A DNA stretch of 64,000 nt. Source: Mucilaginibacter ginsenosidivorans. GTDB taxonomy: Bacteria > Bacteroidota > Bacteroidia > Sphingobacteriales > Sphingobacteriaceae. Below, in pieces: positions 49,001 to 57,493 of the stretch. The stretch spans positions 4,030,001-4,094,000 of the forward strand of contig NZ_CP042436.1 of the NCBI RefSeq assembly GCF_007971025.1, read 5' to 3'. Made by a program: the position numbers and the translations under genes. The first letter of the stretch is position 1. Every line of letters starts with the position of its first letter. Under the pieces are notes generated by a model. That model worked only from the letters and a program-made list of their open reading frames with translations, searched no databases and had not been told where the DNA came from.

Positions 49001-49509
49001 TTCAGGTTGTCGGCATATTCCTTCAATTTTTTAAGATCATAGTTACCCGATAGGTTGATATATAAAATAGGAAGGTCGGCTACATTAATATCAGTTATTT
49101 GCGAGGCCTGCAGATTATTGTCATTTTGGGGCAAATCTTGGGCTGCCTTGTCGACTGCTTCGCGAACATCAATTTTTGCTTCTCTTATCTTAACATCAGC
49201 ATTGAATTCTGCAGTAATTATGGACAAATTCTGCTGAGTTCTAGAAGTTACTTTCTTCAATCCCTTTAGTGACTTCAATTGCTTCTCGATCTGTCGCGTT
49301 ACTAACAGTTCAATGTTTTGTGGCGACTGGCCTATATACGGAGTGGTCACAAACACCTTTGATTGCGCGATATCAGGGAAATTTTCCTTCGGCAATCTCA
49401 TGTAGCTGAGAAGCCCGAGTACGGTGATAAGGAATACGATCACGTACACCGCCGTCTTATTATCAATGGCCCAACTCGAGGGCTTAAATTCTTTTTCCAG
49501 GTCCTTCAT
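46087..49509 (-). CDS. RND efflux transporter, inner-membrane permease
   Basis: 1140 aa AcrB/MexB-type proton-driven exporter. Twelve membrane helices with two large periplasmic loops; N-terminal VYVIVFLITVLGLLSYMRLPKENFPDI. The proton-relay Asp pair is in LGIVVDDAIVVIENTHRIFANG (TM4), and GVVVRNGILLVEFTDMLIEQGASL lies in TM10-11. It is ~90 residues longer than AcrB, mainly because of a charged, hydrophobic-rich insert in the middle. Substrate unknown. Third gene of the tetR-tolC-adaptor-permease operon. Confidence 0.93.
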   Translation of the reverse strand: MKDLEKEFKPSSWAIDNKTAVYVIVFLITVLGLLSYMRLPKENFPDIAQSKVFVTTPYIGQSPQNIELLVTRQIEKQLKSLKGLKKVTSRTQQNLSIITAEFNADVKIREAKIDVREAVDKAAQDLPQNDNNLQASQITDINVADLPILYINLSGNYDLKKLKEYADNLKDDIEAMKEISKVDEIGALTPNIQVNVDINKMTAAQIGYGDIIQAIGNENIISSAGNVVIDGKQQAIDVKEDFKNAAEVAALVIRNPQGKAVYLRDIADIRDGFKDQESYARLKTNDDPNFKNVITLNVSKRAGENLIEASDKINQLIKDKQKTVFPKGLNITVTGDQSDKTRSTLDDLINTIVIGFILVTIILMFFMGSTNAIFVALSVPLSCFIAFLVMPAIGFTLNMIVLFSFLLALGIVVDDAIVVIENTHRIFANGKVPIKQAAKMAAGEVFLPVFSGTMTTLAPFIPLAFWNSLIGHFMFFLPITLIITLLASLVVAYIMNPVFAVDFMKPHHEGEHDNPKFDRKVLRTLAFMGGIAILAYLVNRGVGNFVVFAAFLYLLNHFVLLRLIDRFQKNAWPRFQHWYARRLEKAVQSPWWILAGTLGLFVLTMAFVFVRSPKVEFFPAGDPNFTYVYVTLPTGTDQAQTSAVIAKLEKKVAAVVEPDKDIVTSIISNVTVGVTDPTDADLGKYPNKGKITVAFAEFSKRNGKDTKKIMERIRQSVQGYPGAKIAVTQENAGPPVQKDISIEITGDNLDTLVKTASRLTNYIGKQGITGIEGLVPDLQADKPEIVFDVNRERANREGITTNQINQALGATIFGAKASDYRNTKEDNYEITVRSQEDQRNNIDAIRNLKITYRDIAMGGTIRQVPISAFTDIRYTNTYANINHKQQRRIITLGSNVLKTSNVNEVNAAIQSAINTFRTPDGVSIRMGGGQEDQAEAATFLGTALAISFGLILIILVAQFNSVGKTFIILSEIFFSIIGVFLGVAIFKMTISIVMTGIGIIALAGVVVRNGILLVEFTDMLIEQGASLHDAVVEAARTRMTPVLLTATAAILGLIPLALGFNIDFAGLFSSFKPHIYFGGDNNAFWGPLSWTMIFGLGFATIITLIVVPCMYIIRIRLKSRLFGKKKEEAHEAEPELSHIS

Positions 49510-49529
49510 ATCAAATCAGTTTAGTATGA

Positions 49530-50630
49530 TTAATTACCAGGTTGTAAAACCTTTACTTTGTCGCCGTCTTCTACTTCGGTCGAGCCATCGGTTATCAGCT
49601 TATCACCAACATTCAAGCCTGTTTTTACTTCAACGAGCCCACCGTATGAGGCCCCCTCAGTTATTACCTTTTTCCTGGCGGTATTGTTGACATTTATGAA
49701 TACATAATCGCCGTTTTCTGATTTTTGTATGGCGTTTATCGGTACAACAATGGCATTCGATTTCGAATAATCCGCAATTTTCAGCACCACCGTCATGTTG
49801 GGACGCAGCGTCTTACGGCCGGGCAACTGTATTTCAATTGGGAAACTACGCGATGAGGGGTCGATAACCCTGCCGGCAAAAGTAACTTTGGCCATCAGCG
49901 AATCGTTTGCATCCGGCACCACTACGTTCACTTTATCACCCAGTTTTATGTTGGATGAGTAAGACTCGGGCACATCGGCTTTTACCTTCAGGTAATCGGT
50001 ATTTACTATCCTGATAAAAGTTGTAGCCGGTGATGCCGCCTGCCCCAGTTTAAGGTCCATCTGATCAACTGTACCGGTTATCGGCGATACGATACGGTAC
50101 ATATCCGATTGCTCCCTTAATGACGCCACCTGTTTTTGAGCCGACTGCATGTTCGACTGAGCCTGCAGGTATTGCACCTCGGTGCCTATCTTCTGGTCCC
50201 AAAGGTTCTTCTGACGTTCGAACAAGGTCTTTGCAAGGTCTGCCTGGGTTTGAGCCTGGGCTATATTTTGTTTCAGTACGCTGTTATCAAGCTGAACTAA
50301 TGTCTGGCCCTTATTAACATGGTCGCCCACTTTTACATAAATAGCGGTTATTACGGCCTGTGCCTGCGGGAAAGCCTGTACGTTATCTTTGGCATCTATC
50401 TTACCCTGCAGGTTAATGTAGTTGGTAAAAGATTGTTTTTGTACATCCATTACCGCTACATCGGTTGATTTAACGGAATCTGTAGTACCAACTTCTTTTT
50501 CCAGCTTCGAGATTTTAGCAGATAAGTCTGCCTGTTGTTTTTTCAGATCAGTCAGTTGAGCCTTTTTATCTTTTGGCTGACTGCATGCCGCAAATAGTAA
50601 TATTGCCGGTATATAAAGTAATTTTTTCAT
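49530..50630 (-). CDS. RND efflux periplasmic adaptor (membrane fusion lipoprotein)
   Basis: 366 aa from the ATG at 50630 (MKKLLYIPAILLFAACSQ); a longer start at 50696 is rejected because it would hide the lipobox LFAAC. It is a lipoprotein (Cys at residue ~16), followed by a coiled-coil (DLKKQQADLSAKISKLEKEV), a lipoyl-like half-motif (YVKVGDHVNKGQTLVQLDN), an alpha-hairpin and beta-barrel. It bridges the permease and TolC. The gene lies ~20 nt upstream of the permease. Confidence 0.92.
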   Translation of the reverse strand: MKKLLYIPAILLFAACSQPKDKKAQLTDLKKQQADLSAKISKLEKEVGTTDSVKSTDVAVMDVQKQSFTNYINLQGKIDAKDNVQAFPQAQAVITAIYVKVGDHVNKGQTLVQLDNSVLKQNIAQAQTQADLAKTLFERQKNLWDQKIGTEVQYLQAQSNMQSAQKQVASLREQSDMYRIVSPITGTVDQMDLKLGQAASPATTFIRIVNTDYLKVKADVPESYSSNIKLGDKVNVVVPDANDSLMAKVTFAGRVIDPSSRSFPIEIQLPGRKTLRPNMTVVLKIADYSKSNAIVVPINAIQKSENGDYVFINVNNTARKKVITEGASYGGLVEVKTGLNVGDKLITDGSTEVEDGDKVKVLQPGN

Positions 50631-50661
50631 TTTATTGTGGTTGTTGTGTCTGTGATCGTGT

Positions 50662-52038
50662 TTATTGTATTTTTCCGTATGCCTTGTCCAAATCAACTTT
50701 GCTTACCAGGGCATTGTATAAAGCTTGTATATATTGGTTATCAGCATTCTCAAAGTCGGTTTGAGCCTGTGTAACTTCTATGCTCGATCCGACGCCCTGC
50801 TGGTATTTGATCTTCGATACCCGCAGCACTTCAGCAGCAAGTTCGCGGCTTCGTTTCTGGCTATTCAGCGATCGCAAATTATTGCTGTAAGTTATATTTG
50901 CGGAACTTGCTTCTAAACTCATCGCGTTTTTAACATTATTCAGATCATTTTGAGCTTTTTGCACATTTATCTGAGATTGACGTAATTGGTTCACTCGTTC
51001 ACCGCTGCTGAAAATGGGAATGTTAAGGCTGAGACCTACATAGTTATAGGGATAATTCCTGCCATATAAATATTTAGTTTGATTTTCCTGGAAAGTAGTC
51101 GCCAGGCCTGCATTAGCGCTTAAAGTAGGCAAATACGCGGCTTTTTTACTTTTGACATCCAACTGATTCAGTTTTAGGTTAGTTTCAAGCAAATTATATT
51201 CAATGCGATTATGATAAAAAGCCGTATCGATATTATTTTGCGCGCTTTGCTCATCGAGGTTGATGTTTTCCAATTTGTCGGTCAAACTTAGCTCCTCTTG
51301 TATTGGCATTCCCATCTGGAACTTAAGCACCTGGTAATTTAAAGTCAACGCACGAACAACATTTTCGCGATTGGTTGTCAAATTATTGTATTGAACTTCC
51401 AATCGATTGACATCAATTTTTTCAACAAATCCCTGTTTGTTTTGCTGCGTGGTTTGATCGAGCTGTTGTTTTAACTGCGCTATATTGGCATCCAGTAATT
51501 TTATTTGCTCGTTGCTAACTAATACCTGGTAGTAAGCCTTTGTAACACTTACGTTTGTTTGAATTTTTGAACGGGTTAGGCTACGTACCGAAAGCTCCTT
51601 ATAGGTTTTGGCAGCCTGCAAACCCACCAAAAAAGTACCACTGAACAGTAGCTGTGTTCCTTGCAACGCAAAAGTATTATTATATTGAACGGGGCCGATC
51701 GGAAAGGCTACCAGGCGGGCGTTTGGATCAAGTGGCTGTCCACTTGAAATCTTTGAGAAGTCCGGTCCAACCTGAACAGGTGCCCTGGTATAATCCTGGA
51801 AAGTAACCGAGCCATTGATTTGAGGCAGACCGGTGGCCTTGGTCTCTTTTATCTTATACTCTGCACTTTTCACATCTAAGCCCGCATTTACAACTGAATC
51901 CTGGTGCTCGTAAGCGTAATTGATACAATCCTGCAGCGAAAAACTGTGGACCGCTCCTGCCGCCGGCGGCGCCTGCTGGGCGCTGGCTCCCGACGCAATA
52001 CCTATTAGTAGTAGTGATATTAAAAGCAAATGTTTCAT
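50662..52038 (-). CDS. TolC-family outer-membrane efflux protein
   Basis: 458 aa. Signal peptide of ~20 residues (LLLISLLLIGIASGASAQ), then two OEP repeats with long helices (SLQDCINYAYEHQDSVVNAGLDVKSAE; LEVQYNNLTTNRENVVRAL). It forms the outer-membrane channel for the RND pump. It is 31 nt from the adaptor start and ~80 nt downstream of tetR, in the same strand and order as a classic RND operon. Confidence 0.92.
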   Translation of the reverse strand: MKHLLLISLLLIGIASGASAQQAPPAAGAVHSFSLQDCINYAYEHQDSVVNAGLDVKSAEYKIKETKATGLPQINGSVTFQDYTRAPVQVGPDFSKISSGQPLDPNARLVAFPIGPVQYNNTFALQGTQLLFSGTFLVGLQAAKTYKELSVRSLTRSKIQTNVSVTKAYYQVLVSNEQIKLLDANIAQLKQQLDQTTQQNKQGFVEKIDVNRLEVQYNNLTTNRENVVRALTLNYQVLKFQMGMPIQEELSLTDKLENINLDEQSAQNNIDTAFYHNRIEYNLLETNLKLNQLDVKSKKAAYLPTLSANAGLATTFQENQTKYLYGRNYPYNYVGLSLNIPIFSSGERVNQLRQSQINVQKAQNDLNNVKNAMSLEASSANITYSNNLRSLNSQKRSRELAAEVLRVSKIKYQQGVGSSIEVTQAQTDFENADNQYIQALYNALVSKVDLDKAYGKIQ

Positions 52039-52117
52039 ATATATAGTGAGTTGTTGTTTTAGTATGGTTTCACAAATATTTAAAAGCCTTGTGACAGCCC
52101 TATGTCAATAGTGTTAA

Positions 52118-52735
52118 TTAATTCATTTCCTGGTGAACCGTCTTATATTCATCCAGCAACTTATAGCCTTTCAGCGTGCAGATGCCAAAATTGAAATGCT
52201 CCAGCAACTGCTGTTGCACCTTCCATATATTAAATTCATTTGCCGGGAATATGGCCGTATTAAATCCCATTTCCACTTCCATTACCCGCATGCGCGCCAA
52301 TACCTTTACGTCAATATCGGGCCGGATATAACCCTGCGCTATTCCTTTTGTCAAAAGTTCTTCCAGCGTGCGCACTATTACCTCCGATTTAAAATTCTGA
52401 AACTCCTTCCAGGCATCCGGATGGTACTTCTGCAGATCATGTATCACTATCGGGTTCGCCCTTGAAAATATTTCCTCCGAACACTTCATCATATTGATCA
52501 TTTCCTCTATCACGTTCGACGATTTGCCAATTATTTCGGCCATATCATCCTCGTCATCCTTCAGGCGCTTTTTGATAAGGGCTATCACCAGTTCATTTTT
52601 ATCCTTAAAAAACTGGTAGATGGTTTTTTTCGACATACCCAAATGTTTGGCGATGTCGTCCATCGTTACACTCTTGATACCCGCTTGTAAAAAAAGCTCA
52701 AGGCTGCCTTCTATTATTCTCTCTATTTGACTCAT
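52118..52735 (-). CDS. TetR-family regulator of the RND operon
   Basis: 205 aa; HTH near the N-terminus (SIKSVTMDDIAKHLGMSKKTIYQFFKDKNELV), then a ligand-binding helical domain. First gene of the operon tetR-tolC-adaptor-permease, so it likely controls its own transcription in response to an unknown drug or lipid. A candidate operator lies 22 nt upstream (52757-52786). Confidence 0.9.
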   Translation of the reverse strand: MSQIERIIEGSLELFLQAGIKSVTMDDIAKHLGMSKKTIYQFFKDKNELVIALIKKRLKDDEDDMAEIIGKSSNVIEEMINMMKCSEEIFSRANPIVIHDLQKYHPDAWKEFQNFKSEVIVRTLEELLTKGIAQGYIRPDIDVKVLARMRVMEVEMGFNTAIFPANEFNIWKVQQQLLEHFNFGICTLKGYKLLDEYKTVHQEMN

Positions 52736-52756
52736 TGACTTTTCGGGTCAAAACTA

Positions 52757-52786
52757 TGGAAACATTTTTTGATTTCAAAGTTTCCA
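52757..52786. promoter_or_regulatory. Candidate TetR operator upstream of the efflux operon
   Basis: A TGGAAAC / GTTTCCA inverted repeat, 7 bp arms separated by 16 nt of AT-rich sequence, just upstream of the minus-strand tetR start. The spacing fits a dimeric or tetrameric TetR, and it could overlap the promoter. Inference from position only. Confidence 0.45.
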
Positions 52787-52857
52787 AAACAAATGACTTT
52801 TTAAAGACATTTCATCTTCAAAGAACTGCTGTGTTACCTAATACGGTACCGAATTAG

Positions 52858-52865
52858 TACCTTTG
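52858..52865 (+). promoter_or_regulatory. Candidate -7 box of the purB promoter
   Basis: TACCTTTG matches TAnnTTTG exactly and lies 19 nt before the purB ATG. The -33 region is not well conserved. Confidence 0.55.
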
Positions 52866-52884
52866 CCGAAATTCAATTCCACAG

Positions 52885-54228
52885 ATGACGCTTACGCCAC
52901 TTTCAGCTATTTCCCCTATCGACGGTCGGTATCGTAATACAACCGCAAAGCTGGCTGACTATTTTTCTGAATACGCGCTGATCAAATACAGGGTATTTGT
53001 CGAGATCGAATATTTTATCGCGCTTTGCGAACATCCCTTGCCCCAGCTTCGTGATTTTGACAAAAATGTATCAGGAAAGTTACGCGCCATTTATCAAAAT
53101 TTTTCGGAAAACGATGCGCAGAGTATAAAGGACATCGAAAAGATCACCAATCATGATGTTAAGGCGGTTGAATATTTTATCAAAAAAGAATTTGACAAAC
53201 TCGGCCTGGATAAGTACAAAGAATTCATTCATTTCGGTCTTACTTCGCAGGATATTAATAATACATCCATACCCTACACCTTCAAATTGGCAATGGATGA
53301 AAGCTACCTGCCTGCTATAAGTGAACTGGCAGATCAGCTTAAAAAATACGCTGCCGAATGGGAAAAACTGCCTATGTTAGCCCATACACACGGTCAGCCC
53401 GCATCGCCGACCCGTTTGGGTAAAGAGATACAGGTATTTGTTGAGCGGCTGGAGAACCAACTGAACTTATTAAAGCAAATACCATATTCAGCCAAATTTG
53501 GCGGCGCAACCGGAAACTTTAACGCGCACCATATCGCATACCCGCAAATCGACTGGAAAAAGTTCGGGAATCATTTTGTGAATGATGTGCTTGGGCTTAG
53601 CCGTTCGCAGTATACCACGCAGATAGAGCATTACGATAACTTCGCGGCGCAATGCGACGCGCTGAAACGTATCAATACTATCCTCATCGATCTTGACCGT
53701 GATATCTGGGCCTATATCTCTATGAATTACTTCAAACAGAAGATAAAGGAGGGCGAGGTTGGCTCTTCGGCCATGCCGCATAAAGTAAACCCTATAGATT
53801 TTGAAAATTCGGAAGGTAACCTGGGCATAGCTAATGCCTTGTTTGAACATCTGGCCGCTAAACTGCCCGTATCCCGCCTGCAACGCGACCTGACGGACTC
53901 GACCGTGCTTCGTAACATTGGCGTGCCGGTGGCGCATACGCTGATCGCGATTAGATCGACCATAAAGGGATTAAATAAATTATTACTAAACGAACCTGTA
54001 ATAACCGCACACCTGGAAGCCAATTGGGCGGTTGTGGCCGAAGCTATACAGACCATCCTCCGCCGCGAAGGCTATCCAAACCCTTACGAAGCATTAAAAG
54101 ATCTGACACGCACCAATGCGGCAATAAATGCCGATACGATCGCAGCGTTTGTGGAGACCCTCGCGGTAAGCGAAGCTGTTAAAGATGAGATAAGGAAAAT
54201 TAGCCCGTCTACCTACACAGGTATTTAA
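52885..54228 (+). CDS. purB: Adenylosuccinate lyase
   Basis: 447 aa fumarase/aspartase superfamily enzyme acting twice in purine synthesis (SAICAR and adenylosuccinate cleavage). LSAISPIDGRY at the N-terminus, TSQDINNTSIPYTF, THGQPASPTRLGKE (catalytic His), and the signature loop GSSAMPHKVNPIDFENSEGN with the catalytic Ser are visible. Length is as for the E. coli-type (not the Bacillus-type) enzyme. A heptad-like repeat follows. Confidence 0.97.
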   Translation: MTLTPLSAISPIDGRYRNTTAKLADYFSEYALIKYRVFVEIEYFIALCEHPLPQLRDFDKNVSGKLRAIYQNFSENDAQSIKDIEKITNHDVKAVEYFIKKEFDKLGLDKYKEFIHFGLTSQDINNTSIPYTFKLAMDESYLPAISELADQLKKYAAEWEKLPMLAHTHGQPASPTRLGKEIQVFVERLENQLNLLKQIPYSAKFGGATGNFNAHHIAYPQIDWKKFGNHFVNDVLGLSRSQYTTQIEHYDNFAAQCDALKRINTILIDLDRDIWAYISMNYFKQKIKEGEVGSSAMPHKVNPIDFENSEGNLGIANALFEHLAAKLPVSRLQRDLTDSTVLRNIGVPVAHTLIAIRSTIKGLNKLLLNEPVITAHLEANWAVVAEAIQTILRREGYPNPYEALKDLTRTNAAINADTIAAFVETLAVSEAVKDEIRKISPSTYTGI

Positions 54229-54230
54229 AC

Positions 54231-54342
54231 GAAAAACTGAAGGGCCAAAGCTTCTTTGGCTCAATAAATACGATAATTTTTATCTCAAATTATTAAACCG
54301 AACGCCCGGTGCTTTTTGCTTTCGGCTTTCCGCCTTCAGTAA
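54231..54342 (+). repeat. CTTT-heptad-type inverted repeat (copy 10, degenerate)
   Basis: The left arm (AAAACTGAAGGGCCAAAGC) begins at the purB stop; the right arm (GCTTTTT, GCTTTCG, GCTTTCC, GCCTTCAG) ends ~90 nt before nfu. Confidence 0.65.
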
Positions 54343-54436
54343 AAAACGGTGTCATTAGTCAGTAAAAACTATACCATTATAGTATATTAATCAAAAACGT
54401 GGCTAAATTTGCTGTTGGATTTTAGAATAGAGCAAG

Positions 54437-54985
54437 ATGAATATCAACGTATATACCGAATCGACACCCAACCCGGCAACCATGAAGTTCATTGTGAACA
54501 AGTTGCTGATCAATGGAAGTGTGGATTACCCTACCAAAGCAAGTGCTGAAAACTCTCCTTTCGCAAAGGAACTGTATAAATTTTCATTTGTTAATGGCGT
54601 TTTCTTCGCCAGCAACTTTGTTACAGTGACAAAAACCGAAGGCAGCGACTGGAACGATATCGAGCCGATACTGAAAGAGTTTGTAAAAGGCGCTGTTGAG
54701 TCTGAACTGAAAGCACAGATAGAAGAAAAAGCCGAGGTTGCTTTTGAAGGTACCGATGCGGAGATCAAAATACAACAAATACTGGAAGATTATGTGCGCC
54801 CCGCAGTTGAACAGGATGGCGGCGCTATCACTTATAAATCATTTAATGAAGGCGTTGTAACGGTCGAGCTTCGCGGTTCGTGCAGCGGTTGCCCGTCATC
54901 AACCGTAACCCTGAAAGCCGGTATCGAAAACCTGCTGAAAAGAATGGTTCCCGAAGTTACCGAAGTGGTATCGGAGGCATTATAA
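54437..54985 (+). CDS. nfuA: Nfu/NifU-type Fe-S cluster carrier
   Basis: 182 aa. The N-terminal Nfu_N domain (YTESTPNPATMKFIVNKLLI, about residues 5-85) is followed by a C-terminal NifU domain with GSCSGCPSSTVTLKAGIE (CxxC near residues 148-151), which binds a labile Fe-S cluster and transfers it to client proteins. This two-domain order is the usual Nfu of Bacteroidota and mitochondria. It may serve the MtaB radical-SAM enzyme and others. Confidence 0.93.
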   Translation: MNINVYTESTPNPATMKFIVNKLLINGSVDYPTKASAENSPFAKELYKFSFVNGVFFASNFVTVTKTEGSDWNDIEPILKEFVKGAVESELKAQIEEKAEVAFEGTDAEIKIQQILEDYVRPAVEQDGGAITYKSFNEGVVTVELRGSCSGCPSSTVTLKAGIENLLKRMVPEVTEVVSEAL

Positions 54986-55066
54986 ATTTTTTGACTACAC
55001 CGATTTGTTTGTGATTTCACAGACCAATCGGTGTAATCATTCCAAAATCGGTGCAATCCCTTTTCT

Positions 55067-55855
55067 CTAAAAATATTTCTGAATAATCCCGAGCGTCTCT
55101 TGCGTTATCTTTCCGTTGGTAGCTAACAATTCGCGGGTGTTCAGCACTTCACTCCCACCTTTAAAATTCACCACTTCGCCCCCAGCCTGCCGCACAATAA
55201 CAACGCCCGCGGCAATGTCCCAGGCATTCAGATTGTATTCATAAAAAGCTTCAAAACGGCCACAGGCGGTGTACGCCAGGTCGACTGCCGCCGAACCGAG
55301 CCTGCGTAAGCCATGACAACTCCGCATTAATTCAGTAAATAGTTCGATATAAGCTACCTGCTTTCCAAAGTCGTAGTAAGGAAATCCTGTTGCGATCAGA
55401 CTGCCGCCGACAGTGGGAACGCCGCTTACTTTAATAGGATGACCATTGAGGTAAGCCGGAGAGCCCTTGCAGGCATAAAAGCACTCGTCGAGGTTTATCT
55501 CGTAAACCACACCAACTACCAATTCGTCATATTCCCGGAGCGCAATGCTAACGGAGTAAGTGGGCAGGCCATGAATGAAATTGGTGGTTCCATCCAGCGG
55601 ATCGATGATCCAGTTATACCGCTCGCCGGTTTTGGTTGTGGTTTTTTCTTCGGTAATAAAGCCACTTTCAGGTAATAGCTTTTCAAGCCCTGCAACGATG
55701 ATCTTTTCGGCCCCCTTATCCACGTAAGATACAAGGTCGTTCAATCCCTTATATTCGATCTTATCCGGACTGAAACTTTTTCTTTCCTGCCTGATAAAAT
55801 CTCCTGCCTGTTTGGCAATGTCAACTACCTGTTTGGTTAGATTCTCAAGATGCAT
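55067..55855 (-). CDS. Inositol monophosphatase-family phosphatase
   Basis: 262 aa Mg2+-dependent phosphatase. The metal-binding boxes are visible: EKTTTK/E (first Glu), DPLDGTTNFIHGLP (about residues 86-99) and WDIAAGVVIVRQAGG (about residues 211-225). Substrates in the family include inositol-1-phosphate and 3'(2')-adenosine phosphates, so exact specificity is unknown. It overlaps gtrA by 11 nt, and gtrA overlaps lgt by 17 nt. Confidence 0.92.
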   Translation of the reverse strand: MHLENLTKQVVDIAKQAGDFIRQERKSFSPDKIEYKGLNDLVSYVDKGAEKIIVAGLEKLLPESGFITEEKTTTKTGERYNWIIDPLDGTTNFIHGLPTYSVSIALREYDELVVGVVYEINLDECFYACKGSPAYLNGHPIKVSGVPTVGGSLIATGFPYYDFGKQVAYIELFTELMRSCHGLRRLGSAAVDLAYTACGRFEAFYEYNLNAWDIAAGVVIVRQAGGEVVNFKGGSEVLNTRELLATNGKITQETLGIIQKYF

Positions 55856-56312
55856 GGTGCCTTAATGATAAACTGAACGAAAATGCCTTATGTATAAAAT
55901 AGCTGGCAAAAAACAAGCTGAGTGCAGCCAGCGGCCTTGCTAAAGGCGGGTACATGCCAACTATTTCAACCAGGAATTTAACCACGCCCCAATTGGCAAA
56001 AAAACCGACCACCGCTACCAAAACAAAACGGAAAAACTGCTTGGTTGGTTTTGAGGTCGACTCGTTAAATACCATATAACGGGTTATGAGGAAGTTGACA
56101 ACAACGCCTAAAAAAAATGATATGGCAAGTGAAACCGTAAAATTGCGAAACGTAAAAGAGAATATCTTATACGTGGGCTGTGTGAGCAAATTATGGAACA
56201 ACAAGTAGAAGGCGGAAATATCAACCAAAAAACCTATACCTGCTGAAAAAACAAACCGAAATACCTGGTTACGGGCCAGTTTTTTAGCAAGTTTACTATT
56301 TACCATGGGCAA
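55845..56312 (-). CDS. GtrA-family membrane protein
   Basis: 155 aa with four membrane segments (about residues 14-36, 50-68, 83-103, 115-135); FRFVFSAGIGFLVDISAFYLLF and LGVVVNFLITRYMVF are typical GtrA. By family knowledge it may flip or export undecaprenyl-linked sugars in surface polysaccharide modification. It is sandwiched by overlaps between lgt and the phosphatase. Confidence 0.87.
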   Translation of the reverse strand: MPMVNSKLAKKLARNQVFRFVFSAGIGFLVDISAFYLLFHNLLTQPTYKIFSFTFRNFTVSLAISFFLGVVVNFLITRYMVFNESTSKPTKQFFRFVLVAVVGFFANWGVVKFLVEIVGMYPPLARPLAALSLFFASYFIHKAFSFSLSLRHHAS

Positions 56313-57465
56313 CTGGCTTCAGTTTATAAGTTCGCGACGATGTATAGATAAGCACAGCGCCGCCAATAACCAGGAGTATGGAGATCAGTTCGGCTTGCGT
56401 AAATGGTATACCGGCAACATGGTATTTGGTATTTACCCGGATAAGTTCGATAAAAAAGCGTTCGACACCGGCCAGTATCATATATATACCGAACATAACA
56501 CCCGGCGCTTTTATCTTGTCCCTTATCTGCCATAAAAACAGGAATAAGATCAGGCACATGACCGTTTCGTAAAAAGGCGTCGGAAATACCGGAATAGCCA
56601 GTTCGTGGCAAAATTTACCGCCGCACATGGGTATTTGTATGCCTTCGTCGTTAACGTTGTGCGGGTATTTAAAGGCCCACATCCAATCAGGCGCCCAGCT
56701 GAGCCAGTGCGGCTTTGCAGCTATATTGTTAATACCCCAATCGCCATCGCCCGCCATCTGGCAGCCTATACGGCCCACGGCGTATGCCAGCATCATACCC
56801 GGTGCGCCAATGTCAAGCATTGTCCTGGGCTTGATACCGTGCTTATTAGCTATGTACAATACCGCCGCACCACCGCATATCAGGCCCCCATAAAAAGTAA
56901 GCCCTTTCAGGCCTATCAGCATGCCGACAGGATCGTTAACAAAATCGTTCCAGTTTTCGAGCGCATTAAATATTTTGGCCCCTGCAAAGCCGGCTATAGC
57001 CGCCCAGAGCAGGATATTACCCATTAGCTCGTATGGGTGAACGGTTACCACCTTCTCTTCAGGTTTTGGCAGTTGCTGCTTTTTCTTTTCGGCGTAAGCC
57101 CAATAAGCAAATAGCCCTGCGCCTATTATACCTCCAACCCAGCTTCCGCGCAGCGAAAGAATGAATCCTTCGGTATCAGCCAGTAACAGGTGATAATTCA
57201 TCACCATATCTACCAGCTTAAATCCCAATATAAAACCGAACAACCCATTCAGCACCAGCTCTTCCGTCGACGCGGGTTTGCCAACCACGATGTTTTTTTG
57301 AAAAGGGTGAATATATCCCAGCAGCTCTTTGCGCTTAAATTCCTGGGCAAATGCCCAATACGCGGCAAGGAATGCAAAAGCTACAAAAAAACCGAACGTT
57401 TGTATTGGGAGGGGTATATTCCAGCCGGTTAAATATTGTATGAGAGAACTTAAGGTAGGAAACAT
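56296..57465 (-). CDS. lgt: Prolipoprotein diacylglyceryl transferase
   Basis: 389 aa inner-membrane enzyme that attaches diacylglycerol to the lipobox Cys of prolipoproteins. The hallmark is GRIGCQMAGDGDWG (about residues 223-236). The protein is longer than E. coli Lgt (~290) because of extra loops and an N-terminal segment with two more hydrophobic stretches. It supplies lipoproteins such as the RND adaptor. It overlaps gtrA by 17 nt. Confidence 0.93.
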   Translation of the reverse strand: MFPTLSSLIQYLTGWNIPLPIQTFGFFVAFAFLAAYWAFAQEFKRKELLGYIHPFQKNIVVGKPASTEELVLNGLFGFILGFKLVDMVMNYHLLLADTEGFILSLRGSWVGGIIGAGLFAYWAYAEKKKQQLPKPEEKVVTVHPYELMGNILLWAAIAGFAGAKIFNALENWNDFVNDPVGMLIGLKGLTFYGGLICGGAAVLYIANKHGIKPRTMLDIGAPGMMLAYAVGRIGCQMAGDGDWGINNIAAKPHWLSWAPDWMWAFKYPHNVNDEGIQIPMCGGKFCHELAIPVFPTPFYETVMCLILFLFLWQIRDKIKAPGVMFGIYMILAGVERFFIELIRVNTKYHVAGIPFTQAELISILLVIGGAVLIYTSSRTYKLKPVAHGK

Positions 57466-57493
57466 TTAGTGGTATTTTGAGACGAATATAAAG

